64,000 nucleotides of DNA, taken from contig JAKBCE010000002.1 in NCBI GenBank assembly GCA_021808195.1, forward strand, positions 1-64,000, read 5' to 3'. Source of the DNA: Pseudomonadota bacterium. Its GTDB lineage: Bacteria > Pseudomonadota > Gammaproteobacteria > Steroidobacterales > Steroidobacteraceae. The notes under the pieces were generated by a model. It made no database searches. It had not been told where the DNA came from and saw only the letters and a list, made by a program, of their open reading frames with translations. Position 1 is the stretch's first letter. Each line of letters begins with the position of its first letter. This document shows positions 24,514-33,382 of the stretch, one piece after another. A program made the translations under genes and the position numbers.

Positions 24514-25689
24514 ATGGCAACTGCGAAGCGAACAATCTGGGCTTATCGTCGCGAGAATGGCCGCGTCGGCGTACGCAATTACGTCGTCATTCTGCCGCTC
24601 GATGACATCTCCAACGCAGCCAGCGAGGCAGTGGCTGCTCACATCAAGGGAACCATTGCATTGCCGCATGCGTACGGGCGGCTGCAGTTCGGCGAGGATC
24701 TCGAACTGCACTTTCGCACCATGATCGGTACCGGTGCAAACCCAAATGTAGCGGCCTGCATTGTCATTGGCATCGAGCCGCAGTGGACACAGCGCGTGGT
24801 GGAGGGCATCGCCAAGACCGGCAAGCCCGTAGCAGGCTTTTCGATCGAAGGCAACGGCGACATTGCCACGGTCGCCGCGGCGTCGCGGAAGGCCAAGGAG
24901 TTCGTACACTTTGCGAGTGCCAAAGTGCGCGAGGAGTGCCCGCTGACGGACCTGTGGGTGGCGGCAAAATGCGGCGAGAGCGATACCACGACCGGACTTG
25001 CCTCCTGTCCGACGGTCGGCAACATGTACGACAAGCTCGTTCCGGCCGGATTGTACGGCTGTTTCGGCGAAACCTCGGAGCTGACCGGCGCGGAGCACCT
25101 GGCTGCCGCACGAGCAGCGACGCCGGAAATCGCTGAGAAATTCATGCGCACCTGGACCGCCTACCAGCAGGAGGTTATCGAGGCGCACAAGACGTCCGAT
25201 CTGTCCGACAGCCAGCCGACCAAGGGCAACATTGCAGGCGGCCTGACCACGATCGAGGAGAAGGCTCTCGGCAACCTGGAGAAGATCGGCAAGCAGGTAC
25301 GCTTCATCGACGTGTTACAGCCGGCCGAGGCCCCCGCGCGCGGACCGGGCCTATACTTCATGGATACCTCATCTGCCGCCGCGGAGTGCTGCACGCTGCA
25401 GGCCGCTGCCGGCTATGTCGTGCACTGCTTCCCCACAGGTCAGGGCAACGTAATCGGCAATCCCATCATGCCGGTCATCAAGATCAGTGGCAATCCACGC
25501 ACGGTACGCACCATGAGCGAGCACATAGACGTTGACGTCTCGGGCGTTGTTCGGCGCGAGATGACCATCGCGCAAGCAGGGGACGCGCTGATCGAAGCGA
25601 TCGTGCAGACGGCCAACGGACGCTACACGGCGGCCGAAGCGCTCGGTCATCGCGAATTCGTGATGACCAAGCTCTATCGAAGCGCCTGA
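24514..25689 (+). CDS. suyB: (2R)-sulfolactate sulfo-lyase, large subunit
   Basis: This 391-residue UxaA-C-type subunit has [60 protein letters not shown] and [17 protein letters not shown], the large-subunit pattern of sulfolactate sulfo-lyase. It lies 4 bp after suyA. The reaction gives pyruvate and sulfite in the cytosol, releasing the sulfonate sulfur as an inorganic anion. Cysteine and glutamate in KCGESD are probable metal or active-site residues, by analogy with UxaA-type dehydratases. Confidence 0.9.
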   Translation: MATAKRTIWAYRRENGRVGVRNYVVILPLDDISNAASEAVAAHIKGTIALPHAYGRLQFGEDLELHFRTMIGTGANPNVAACIVIGIEPQWTQRVVEGIAKTGKPVAGFSIEGNGDIATVAAASRKAKEFVHFASAKVREECPLTDLWVAAKCGESDTTTGLASCPTVGNMYDKLVPAGLYGCFGETSELTGAEHLAAARAATPEIAEKFMRTWTAYQQEVIEAHKTSDLSDSQPTKGNIAGGLTTIEEKALGNLEKIGKQVRFIDVLQPAEAPARGPGLYFMDTSSAAAECCTLQAAAGYVVHCFPTGQGNVIGNPIMPVIKISGNPRTVRTMSEHIDVDVSGVVRREMTIAQAGDALIEAIVQTANGRYTAAEALGHREFVMTKLYRSA

Positions 25690-25703
25690 GCGCTCGAGCC
25701 GAC

Positions 25704-26720
25704 ATGCCCACCCTCAGCATCGCGGATTGCGAGCAGCTCGTGCAGCAGTCCCTTGAGCAGAGCGGCGCTGCACCGGGTCCCAGTGCAGCCACCGCCAGGG
25801 CGCTGGTGGCCGCGGAGGCCGACGGCCAGGCGGGACACGGACTGAGCCGCGTACCGAGCTATGCGGCCCAGGTGCGGGCCGGCAAAGTCGATGGCCGCGC
25901 GCTGCCCAGCCTCCGACGCCTACGCGCCGGCGCGCTGCGGATCGATGCGGCCGGCGGCTTTGCCTACCCGGCACTCGATTTGGCGGTCGAGGCATTGCCC
26001 GGGCTCGCACGCGAGTGCACCGTGGCCATCGCGGCCATTTACCGATCACACCATATCGGAGCCGCTGGCTATACGGTGGAACGGTTGGCAAGACGCGGTT
26101 ACGTGGCGCTCGTGTGCTCGAATACACCGAGCGCGATGGCATTCGCAGGTGGCAACCGCGCAATGATGGGCACCAATCCGCTCGCCTTCGCCGCGCCGGT
26201 TCCTGGACGGGAGCCCGTGGTCATCGACATGGCGCTCTCCCAAGTGGCGCGCAGCCGGATCGTGGCCGCACAAAAGAGCGGCAGCGCGATCCCGCTGGGT
26301 TGGGCAACCGACAGCACTGGCACCCCGACCACCGATCCGGCAGCCGCCTTGTCCGGAGCTCTGGCTCCTGCCGGGGGCACCAAAGGCGCCGCGCTCGCCC
26401 TCATCGTGGAAATTCTCTGCGGCGCGCTGGCGGGTGGACATTACGGCTGGGAGGCCAGCTCGTTCCTGGACGATCAAGGGCCATCGCCGGCCGTCGGCCA
26501 GGTACTCATCGCCATCGACGCAGATCTGCTCTCGGACGGTCACTTCCCTGCGCGGATGAGCGAGCTGATTGCGGTGATGCACCGCGAGAGCGGAGTACGG
26601 GTACCCGGCGACCGCCGCTTGGCAAATCGAGTCCGCGCCTCAGACCACGGCATCGAGGTCAGCGCGCCACTATTTGCGACACTCACCGCACTTGCCGGTC
26701 GCGCGGAGGCATCCCTATGA
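25704..26720 (+). CDS. comC: (R)-sulfolactate dehydrogenase, Ldh2/malate dehydrogenase family
   Basis: This 338-residue enzyme of the Ldh2/MDH type-2 family has GHGLSRVPSY near 44-53, SHHIGAAGYT near 115-124, GTNPLAFAAP and GGTKGAALALIVEIL. ComC proteins interconvert sulfopyruvate and (R)-sulfolactate with NAD(P)H. Together with SlcC it forms the known two-dehydrogenase sulfolactate inversion, as described in Chromohalobacter. It lies 14 bp after suyB and overlaps slcC as ATGA, so both are made with the sulfo-lyase. Confidence 0.85.
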   Translation: MPTLSIADCEQLVQQSLEQSGAAPGPSAATARALVAAEADGQAGHGLSRVPSYAAQVRAGKVDGRALPSLRRLRAGALRIDAAGGFAYPALDLAVEALPGLARECTVAIAAIYRSHHIGAAGYTVERLARRGYVALVCSNTPSAMAFAGGNRAMMGTNPLAFAAPVPGREPVVIDMALSQVARSRIVAAQKSGSAIPLGWATDSTGTPTTDPAAALSGALAPAGGTKGAALALIVEILCGALAGGHYGWEASSFLDDQGPSPAVGQVLIAIDADLLSDGHFPARMSELIAVMHRESGVRVPGDRRLANRVRASDHGIEVSAPLFATLTALAGRAEASL

Positions 26721-27646
26721 CCGATATCGTTATTGCCGAATTCATGGACGAGGAGGCGATCCGCCAGCACCTGGGTGAGTTCTCCGTTCTCTATGATCCA
26801 AAGCTCGTCGATGAGCCACAGCGCCTGCACGCCGCGTTGCTCGACTGCCGTGCGCTCATCGTGCGCAACCGCACACAGGTGCGCGGCCCGCTTCTCGATG
26901 CGGCCCCGCGCCTGCAGCTCGTCGGACGCCTCGGTGTCGGACTCGATAACATTGATCTTGCCGCGTGTACCGCTCGTGCGATCCGAGTCTTCCCGGCCAC
27001 CGGCGCGAATGACCTGGCAGTGGCAGAGTACGTGGTGTGCGCCGCAATGCTGCTGCTGCGGCGGGCGTGGTTCGCGAGCGCAGAGGTGGCCGCCGGCGAG
27101 TGGCCGCGGATGAAGCTCATCGGTCAGGAGCTCGCCGCAAAGCAGCTCGGCTTGATCGGCTTTGGCGCGATTGCCCGCCTCACCGCGGCCAAGGCATTGG
27201 CACTTGGGATGCACGTGACAGCCTACGATCCGTTCGTTGCGCCCGCCGATCCAGCCTGGGCAGGAGTGACCCGCCTGGAACTGCCGACGCTACTCGCCAC
27301 GAGCGACGTGCTCAGCCTGCACACGCCCCTCACGCCCCAGACCCACCATCTGATCAACGCCGGCGCGTTCGCACAGATGAAACCGGGCGCGATCCTGATC
27401 AACGCGGCTCGCGGCGGTGTCCTCGATGAATCGGCACTGCTCGGCGCGCTGCGCGCCGGCCGGCTGGGCGGCGCCGCAATCGACGTCTTCGAGACCGAGC
27501 CGCTCACCGAGGCCGCCGGACGCGCTTGGCGCGAATTGCCGAACGTCTTGCTGACTCCGCACATCGCCGGCGTCACGATGGAATCGAATGTCCGGGTCAG
27601 TCAGGTGATTGCCGGCACGATTGGCGAGGCCTTGCGCAGCGCCTGA
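26717..27646 (+). CDS. slcC: (S)-sulfolactate dehydrogenase, D-2-hydroxyacid dehydrogenase family
   Basis: This 309-residue enzyme has VGRLGVGLDNIDL, an NAD fold LGLIGFGAIARLTAAK, INAARGGVLDE (catalytic Arg) with a later Glu, and the catalytic His in LLTPHIAGV. The third glycine of the usual GxGxxG is alanine. It would oxidise (S)-sulfolactate to sulfopyruvate, which ComC reduces to the (R)-form that SuyAB needs. The frame is open far upstream inside comC, but the ATG overlapping the comC stop is the sensible start. Specificity is inferred from the suyAB-comC neighbourhood. Confidence 0.85.
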   Translation: MTDIVIAEFMDEEAIRQHLGEFSVLYDPKLVDEPQRLHAALLDCRALIVRNRTQVRGPLLDAAPRLQLVGRLGVGLDNIDLAACTARAIRVFPATGANDLAVAEYVVCAAMLLLRRAWFASAEVAAGEWPRMKLIGQELAAKQLGLIGFGAIARLTAAKALALGMHVTAYDPFVAPADPAWAGVTRLELPTLLATSDVLSLHTPLTPQTHHLINAGAFAQMKPGAILINAARGGVLDESALLGALRAGRLGGAAIDVFETEPLTEAAGRAWRELPNVLLTPHIAGVTMESNVRVSQVIAGTIGEALRSA

Positions 27647-27709
27647 GATTGCAGGCCGCGGCGGCAGCGGCACGACGGTACCAACGCTCCACCAGCATCG
27701 AGTCAACAT

Positions 27710-29170
27710 ATGAATCTCGCGGATCCCTCGCTGTTGCGCCAGCATTGCTTTATCGACGGACAATGGTTGCAAGCCGCGAACGGCGCTGTCACCTCCGTCA
27801 TCAATCCAGCCAACGGCTCGCCACTCGGCACCGTTCCGGATCTGACCGTCGCGGACGCCCGGCGCGCCATCGAGGCCGCGGCACGAGCGCAAGCCGGATG
27901 GGCGATGAGGACCGCCAAGGATCGGGCCGACCTGCTGCGGCGGTGGTTCGATCTGATTCTCGCCCATCAAGACGACCTCGCAACCCTGATGACCGCCGAA
28001 CAAGGCAAACCGCTGCGGGAAGCAAAGGGAGAAATCGCCTTTGCCGCTTCGTTCATTGAATGGTTCGCCGAGGAGGCGCGACGGGTTTACGGCGAGATCA
28101 TTCCACCGCATGCGGCGGACAAGCGGCTGCTCGTGCTGCGCCAGCCGATCGGCGTGGTCGGGGCGATCACGCCGTGGAACTTCCCGGCTGCCATGATCAC
28201 ACGCAAGGCAGCGCCCGCGCTCGCCGCGGGCTGCACGTTCATCTGCAAGCCCGCCGCCCAAACCCCCTTGTCCGCCCTCGCCTTGGCGGCACTGGCCGAG
28301 CGAGCCGGGATCCCATCCGGTGTCTTCAATATCGTGACCGGATCTCCGGAGGCAATCGGCAGCGAACTCGCAACGAATCCCCTAGTGCGCAAACTGTCAT
28401 TCACGGGGTCGACCCGGGTCGGAAAATTGCTCATGGCGCAGTGCGCGGGAACCTTGAAAAAACTTTCGCTTGAGCTCGGCGGCAACGCGCCGTTCATCAT
28501 TTTTGACGACGCCGACCTCGATGCCGCAGTGCTCGGCGCGATGGAAGGGAAGTATCGCAACGCCGGGCAAACCTGCGTCTGCCCGAACCGCTTCCTGGTG
28601 CAGGATGGCATCTATGATCAGTTTGCTGCCCGACTCACGCGAGCCGCCGAGCAATTGCGGGTCGGCGACGGGATGGAGACATCGGTCGAGCAAGGCCCCT
28701 TGATCGATGCCAAAGCGGTCCAGAAAGTCGAAGCGCAGATCCACGACGCGCTCGCCAAGGGCGCTCGCTTGGTCTGCGGCGGGAAGCGACACGCACGCGG
28801 TGGCACATTCTTCGAGCCGACCGTGCTCGCTGACGTCACCCCACAAATGCGCATCGCTCGTGAAGAGACATTCGGACCGGTCTCGCCGCTGTTTCGCTTC
28901 ACGACTGAAGCGCAAGCGATACAGATGGCCAACGCAACGGAATTCGGCCTGGCCTCATACCTCTACACCCGCGACCTCGCACGCGCGTGGCGAGTGTCCG
29001 AAGCACTCGAGTATGGGATGGTGGGGCTTAACACCGGCCTGATCTCCACAGCAGTGGCGCCCTTCGGGGGCATCAAGGAATCCGGCATCGGGCGCGAGGG
29101 ATCCCGGCATGGGATCCTCGAATACACTGAGCTGAAGTATCTCTGTATCGGTGGCATCACACCGGGTTGA
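27710..29170 (+). CDS. Aldehyde dehydrogenase, GabD type (candidate sulfolactaldehyde dehydrogenase)
   Basis: This 486-residue NAD(P)-dependent enzyme has TPWNFPAA near 154-161, the cofactor loop FTGSTRVG near 231-238, E255 in LELGGNAPF and the catalytic C289 in NAGQTCVCPNR. Sulfolactaldehyde dehydrogenases of known sulfo-ED organisms are in this GabD-like group. It would oxidise 3-sulfolactaldehyde from the aldolase to (S)-sulfolactate, closing the link between the sulfo-ED arm and the SlcC-ComC-SuyAB arm. It is the last gene of the suyA operon, after a 63-bp gap. Succinic semialdehyde dehydrogenase is the family alternative. Confidence 0.83.
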   Translation: MNLADPSLLRQHCFIDGQWLQAANGAVTSVINPANGSPLGTVPDLTVADARRAIEAAARAQAGWAMRTAKDRADLLRRWFDLILAHQDDLATLMTAEQGKPLREAKGEIAFAASFIEWFAEEARRVYGEIIPPHAADKRLLVLRQPIGVVGAITPWNFPAAMITRKAAPALAAGCTFICKPAAQTPLSALALAALAERAGIPSGVFNIVTGSPEAIGSELATNPLVRKLSFTGSTRVGKLLMAQCAGTLKKLSLELGGNAPFIIFDDADLDAAVLGAMEGKYRNAGQTCVCPNRFLVQDGIYDQFAARLTRAAEQLRVGDGMETSVEQGPLIDAKAVQKVEAQIHDALAKGARLVCGGKRHARGGTFFEPTVLADVTPQMRIAREETFGPVSPLFRFTTEAQAIQMANATEFGLASYLYTRDLARAWRVSEALEYGMVGLNTGLISTAVAPFGGIKESGIGREGSRHGILEYTELKYLCIGGITPG

Positions 29171-29698
29171 TCGGCCGGCTGGCGCATCAGCCCACCCGCC
29201 TGCGACCGACCGATCAGCGCCAATGGGCCGGTAGGACATTGCTGCGAGGAGGAGGTGCACGGCGTGTGCGGCAGCCGCGCTTCGAATCAGCCAGTCCGCA
29301 CACGGCCTGCCCGCGGCGCAATCGATTGCCGCAGGGATCCTCCGCCGGTCATGTGATTCTGAGCCCCGCCACCCGCCCTTCACCTCAATGGGGGCCAAAC
29401 GGACCGCGGGTCTGCGCGCTGAACCCTGGCGATGTCGGACCAGCGTCGAGCGCGGCAGATCCAAGCCACCCAGCGTCACGGGACTTCGGACCGAATACGA
29501 ACCGCCAGCGTCCTACCGTGATTCCGCTGCACGCCGCAACGCCGAGGACTGATGCGCCTTCGAACCACATCGATCTTCCTCGCCGGCGCAGCGGCCCCGC
29601 CCAGCACAAACTCCGCCGCGGTGCACCGCGCTCGCGTATGCCTATTATCTATATTAGAGATTTAAAATATATATTTTCCATCTACCAACAGGAGCACG
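29171..29698. other. Intergenic region with AT-rich promoter stretch before the DsrE operon
   Basis: About 530 bp without a convincing gene; a long open frame crosses it but has no family features and overlaps known genes. From about 29640 to 29690 the composition changes sharply to AT-rich, with a degenerate palindrome and TATA-rich runs, ending in the Shine-Dalgarno AGGAG at 29690-29694. This is the likely promoter of the following operon. Confidence 0.5.
29642..29657 (+). promoter_or_regulatory. Degenerate candidate operator before the DsrE-DoxDA operon
   Basis: CTATTATCTATATTAG matches the 17-bp SQ palindrome at 13 of 16 positions if the central spacer is one base shorter. It lies 60 bp before the DsrE start. 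The spacer difference would shift the half-sites, so binding by the same regulator is only a possibility. Confidence 0.3.
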
Positions 29699-29701
29699 AT
29701 G

Positions 29702-30313
29702 ATGCGGTCCTGCCGACCATGGCCGGCCACTCACTCCCCGCAGGATCTGCGCATGCACCCACGCACAGTCTGGTATTCCACGCTCATCATCCTTGGTCTG
29801 GCCGCAACGGCTGCTCGCGCGGCACCGCAGCCTGCGAGCTTCTGGCAATACCCTGCGATCGCGGGCTACGGTCCGGAACACACCTGGCCTGGTGTCGTCG
29901 AGCGGCCGCAGAAGCGCGCGACGTACAAAGCGCTGTTCGACCTGACTCAGGGGAAAGCGCAGGCCACCACGGTGAACCCCGGACTCGATCACATCGCGCG
30001 CACCATCAACATCTTCGCAGGCGCAGGGATACCGCTCGATCATCTGCGGTTTGCCGTAATCATCCATGGGCCCGCCACCGCGATTGCCCTCAGCGGCGCG
30101 GCCTACCAGGCACGTTTCGGTCATCCGAACCCCAATCTCGCACTCATCTCGGCACTGCGCAAAGCGGGGGTCAAATTGATGGTCTGCGGCAATGCGCTGG
30201 GCGACATGCATCTGACTCCTGCCGAGGTCAATCCGCACATCCATGTCGCCTTGTCCGCCCTCTCAACCGTCATCATCCTGCAGAATCAGGGCTATGCTCT
30301 CGTACGGATGTGA
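29702..30313 (+). CDS. Exported DsrE/DsrF-like protein
   Basis: This 203-residue protein carries a hydrophobic export segment (WYSTLIILGLAATAARA) after a long n-region. The DsrE-like domain shows INIFAGAGIPLDHLRFAVIIHG, ALRKAGVKLMVCGNAL with a conserved-position cysteine, and a final VIILQNQGYALVRM. DsrE-type proteins carry or sense reactive sulfur. ATG 29702 is chosen for its AGGAG site seven bases away; ATG 29753 would give a shorter signal peptide. It opens an operon with a binding protein and DoxDA, suggesting a periplasmic sulfur-handling role. Confidence 0.75.
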   Translation: MRSCRPWPATHSPQDLRMHPRTVWYSTLIILGLAATAARAAPQPASFWQYPAIAGYGPEHTWPGVVERPQKRATYKALFDLTQGKAQATTVNPGLDHIARTINIFAGAGIPLDHLRFAVIIHGPATAIALSGAAYQARFGHPNPNLALISALRKAGVKLMVCGNALGDMHLTPAEVNPHIHVALSALSTVIILQNQGYALVRM

Positions 30314-30364
30314 CATCCAGAGCCGCCACCGCAAGCATTCGCCACCGTGGCACCAGATCCACCC

Positions 30365-31387
30365 ATGAGATCGCCGCGCATCATCTGGCTCGCAAGCTGC
30401 GTGCTCGGCACTTTCCTCGCCAGCTCGGCGCCGGCCGCCGTTCCTTGCACTCCGTCCGGCCCTCCGCACTACGCCGAGCGGCTCTATCCGCCCTGGTCAC
30501 ATGGGACGAATGATCCGGCCGTACATCGCGGCTTGACGTTCACCGTACCCGAGGTCGACGACATGCCGGACTTTCACGGCAATCTCGATCACCCTGCATT
30601 GGTGATTTATGTTGGCGGAAACTACTACTTCGCGATGGCGCCGCTCGTGCATGCATTCGAGGCGCTGCACCCGCGGCTGCGAGGGCGGATCTTCTACGTC
30701 ACGATTCCGCCCGGGCTGCTGATCAAAGCCATGGCCCGCGGTGGCACGTTCACCTCCGGCAACCTCACGTTCACGGTGCCACCGGATGTTTACGCGGCCG
30801 GACTGAAGAAAGTTCAAGCCCAAATCGCCGCTGGCCGGCTCACCCCCCCGGCACTTCCCTACGCCACCAATACGCTGACCATCATGGTTCCAGCCGGCAA
30901 TCCGGCCCACATCCGCTCGCTGTCGGATCTCGGCAGAAACGGAGTCCGCCTGGTGATGCCCAACCCGGCGTGGGAAGGCATTGCCCGTCAGATCATGATC
31001 GCCCTGCGCAAGACGGGCGGACCGTCGCTGGCGCGCCGAGTCTACGTCACGAAAGTGAGCGAACATCAGACCGTGCTGACGCACATTCACCACCGGCAAA
31101 CCCCGCTCTTTCTGATGCAGGGACTCGCCGACGCCGGCGTAACCTGGAAATCAGAGGCGCTGTTCCAGGAGCAGGCCGGACATCCGCTCGCGCACGTCGA
31201 TATTGCGCCAATGGACAACGTCACCGCGACCTATGCCGCGGCCGTGGTGCGCAATGCGCCACATCCGAAGGCCGCCCGCGCATGGATTCGCTTTCTGCGC
31301 TCGCCTGTCGCGCAGCGCATCTTCGCCCATTATGGATTCAAGCCCTTCGATGACAATCCGCAAAACCCCATCCCGCACAGCATGTAG
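30365..31387 (+). CDS. Periplasmic type 2 substrate-binding protein (ModA-like)
   Basis: This 340-residue protein has a signal peptide ending SSAPAA. It carries the two-lobe solute-binding fold of the molybdate/sulfate type: VIYVGGNYYFAMAPLVHAFE near the start, TNTLTIMVPAGNPAHIRSLSDLG in the middle and AARAWIRFLRSPVAQRIFAHYGF at the end. No ABC permease or ATPase gene follows, so it may deliver an anion to, or act as a sensor for, the adjacent DoxDA complex rather than to a transporter. The ligand is unknown; an oxyanion of sulfur is a guess from context. Confidence 0.7.
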   Translation: MRSPRIIWLASCVLGTFLASSAPAAVPCTPSGPPHYAERLYPPWSHGTNDPAVHRGLTFTVPEVDDMPDFHGNLDHPALVIYVGGNYYFAMAPLVHAFEALHPRLRGRIFYVTIPPGLLIKAMARGGTFTSGNLTFTVPPDVYAAGLKKVQAQIAAGRLTPPALPYATNTLTIMVPAGNPAHIRSLSDLGRNGVRLVMPNPAWEGIARQIMIALRKTGGPSLARRVYVTKVSEHQTVLTHIHHRQTPLFLMQGLADAGVTWKSEALFQEQAGHPLAHVDIAPMDNVTATYAAAVVRNAPHPKAARAWIRFLRSPVAQRIFAHYGFKPFDDNPQNPIPHSM

Positions 31388-31396
31388 AAAAGATCC

Positions 31397-32473
31397 ATGA
31401 ACAGCCGGATTCAACCACACGCGCTCGCAACTGCCGAGGATGGCGCCAACTGGCGGCAACTCGGGTTCGTACTTCTCTCGCTACGCTTCGTGCAGGGCTG
31501 GATTTATTGGGGCGGCGGCAGTCGCCGCTTCATCTATGCACCCGCCAAGCTCGACCCGAACGCGCACAGCTGGATGGCCAATAAACTCCAGACGGCCATG
31601 CCGGGGGCAGTGCTTGGCACGGGCCGGGTCGTCGATTACCTCTTGCACCACTTCACGCTTCTGTATGCAGGGCTGATCCTGATCAGCGCCGCCGAGCTCA
31701 TCTTCGGCCTCTTTCTGCTTCTCGGCTTCATGACCCGCCTGTCTGCGCTGGTAACGATTGCCCTGAGCATAATGCTCATGTTGCTGTTCGGCTGGCAGGG
31801 CGCGACGTGTATTGACGAGTGGACCATGGCATCGGCCAATTTCGGCATGGGTGTGGTCCTATGGCTCGGCGGAGCCGGAGCGGTCTCGATCGATGCGTGG
31901 CTGCTGGCACGACACCCCGAGCTCGCCGATCGGCGCTGGTTTCAGTGGTTCGGCAGCGGTCCTTGGAGTCTCCAGCGCCTGCGACAATGGAGTGTACTCG
32001 GCGCTGTGGCAACCGTGCTGTTCGTCGGTTTGACCTACAATTACTACCGCGGTTCGGTGCTGACGCCATTTCACGGCGGCCCGGTCAGTCCTGCCGTGCA
32101 TCACATTCGGCTCTCAGCGGGCCAGCTCCATGCCAACGGTGCAGTTCGCTTCACGGCGTATCTCGATGCCGGCACGCCCGCCGCGCCCGCCAATGTGGTA
32201 CACGCGGCGCTGCTCGACTCGAGCGGCAGCCCGGTCGAACAGTGGAACAGCGCGGTGCTGGCGGCGCTCTCACCAAGCGCATTCGTCAATGAATACGCCT
32301 ACAACCGCTTCGAACCCGGCTATGCGGGTATCACCGCACAGGTCGGAGCACGCGCGAAGATTACTTTGCCGCCGACTCATCCCGGCCTGCACCTGCCCTC
32401 CGCAGACTACAGACTCGTTTTGCACAGTGTGAATGGCCACACCTTTACCCTAGCTCTCAGCGTGCGGGAATGA
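31397..32473 (+). CDS. doxDA: DoxD-DoxA fusion (thiosulfate:quinone oxidoreductase-like)
   Basis: This 358-residue membrane protein has about four transmembrane segments in an N-terminal DoxD part (GFVLLSLRFVQGWIYWGGG at the start). One more helix near 205-220 is followed by an extracytoplasmic DoxA-like beta domain to the end. In Acidianus the two are separate subunits of thiosulfate:quinone oxidoreductase; fusions are known in bacteria. It would pass electrons from thiosulfate to quinone. It lies 10 bp after the binding protein gene and is the last gene of the operon. Confidence 0.78.
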   Translation: MNSRIQPHALATAEDGANWRQLGFVLLSLRFVQGWIYWGGGSRRFIYAPAKLDPNAHSWMANKLQTAMPGAVLGTGRVVDYLLHHFTLLYAGLILISAAELIFGLFLLLGFMTRLSALVTIALSIMLMLLFGWQGATCIDEWTMASANFGMGVVLWLGGAGAVSIDAWLLARHPELADRRWFQWFGSGPWSLQRLRQWSVLGAVATVLFVGLTYNYYRGSVLTPFHGGPVSPAVHHIRLSAGQLHANGAVRFTAYLDAGTPAAPANVVHAALLDSSGSPVEQWNSAVLAALSPSAFVNEYAYNRFEPGYAGITAQVGARAKITLPPTHPGLHLPSADYRLVLHSVNGHTFTLALSVRE

Positions 32474-33382
32474 GGCGGCCGCATCTGCGCCGCCCGCCTG
32501 TGGGCCGACGGCCCATGATCGGCTTGAGAACAGAGCACCGTCCAGTCCCCTCAACGCTGCAGCGCGAGCCGGCCTCGCGTTGCGCACCTGAGCCCATCGT
32601 CGCCAGTTGTATCGCGCGGTCGGGCGAAGCACTTGTGCCGGCTGCATCGCATGAATGTCCCCATGCGTTGCGGGGAATCGTGCTACCCAGTGCGAAATAC
32701 CCCATGTACAATCCTCAACTTAGCTGCGTTTCGAGGTGATGGCATGCAGACATTTTCACGCATCGACTGTGCCGCAGGACACACCCGACTCGCCGCCAGG
32801 ATACCCGCACTCCAGAGTGCCGGTTCCGGGGCTGGCGTCGCTGTCATGCTCTTTGCGTCACTAGCCCTGTGGTTGTGATTTGATGAATTCCGGCAACGCC
32901 CCTCGATCCACCGCTGCCGTCGAAGTCAGTCTTGATACCTCCCGCCTCGAATCCGGTTCGGAGCTGAGCGGCGCAAACCGCCTACAACGGACCGAGCAAA
33001 ATCCAGCCGGAGCCGCGGCACGCCTCCCGAGCTCGGCATCGCATCGGGTCGCACACAAATCCCGGTACCGACGCACGCCGCTCTGGAATGCGCCCATTCG
33101 CGCAGCTGACGTTCCGGCAACAACGCCCTCGACACCGCTGCGCTGCGCCGAAATCAATCCTGCCTCAAGGACACAACTCACGAGCAGCCGGTCTCGCCTG
33201 GGCAGCAGCAGACCGCAAGGCGGATGTGCACTGAAGTCTGCGCACGCAGCCGCGGTGGATTGCGCACCCCACGAGCGCTTTGCCTCGTCGATCGACTCCA
33301 TGGCAGCCCACCGGTCATCACGCCGGCGCGACCCAATGCATACCGAACACGTTGACTGCAACGCAGAAAGCGAGACCATCTC
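32474..33382. other. 909-bp region without a recognised gene
   Basis: Overlapping open frames exist on both strands (about 170 residues each near 32861-33395), but neither shows family features or a good ribosome site. A small frame at 32744-32878 ends in a hydrophobic stretch (AGVAVMLFASLALWL) and could be a tiny membrane protein; support is weak. No RNA gene was recognised. Confidence 0.4.

Noticed and set aside
26015..26716. Fusion protein ahead of slcC
   Set aside because: The upstream open frame overlaps comC in another frame and is rich in Arg/Gly as expected for a shadow; the ATG overlapping the comC stop is natural.
19063..29170. Ordinary Entner-Doudoroff, pentonate or altronate pathway
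   Set aside because: Each enzyme family alone would allow it, but the YihQ-type glycosidase with the sulfonate pocket and the suyAB-comC-slcC set make the sulfonated route the better single explanation.
29167..30513. A 448-residue plus-strand open frame
   Set aside because: It overlaps the DsrE gene and the binding protein gene, has no signal or domain features and no ribosome site; high GC keeps it open.
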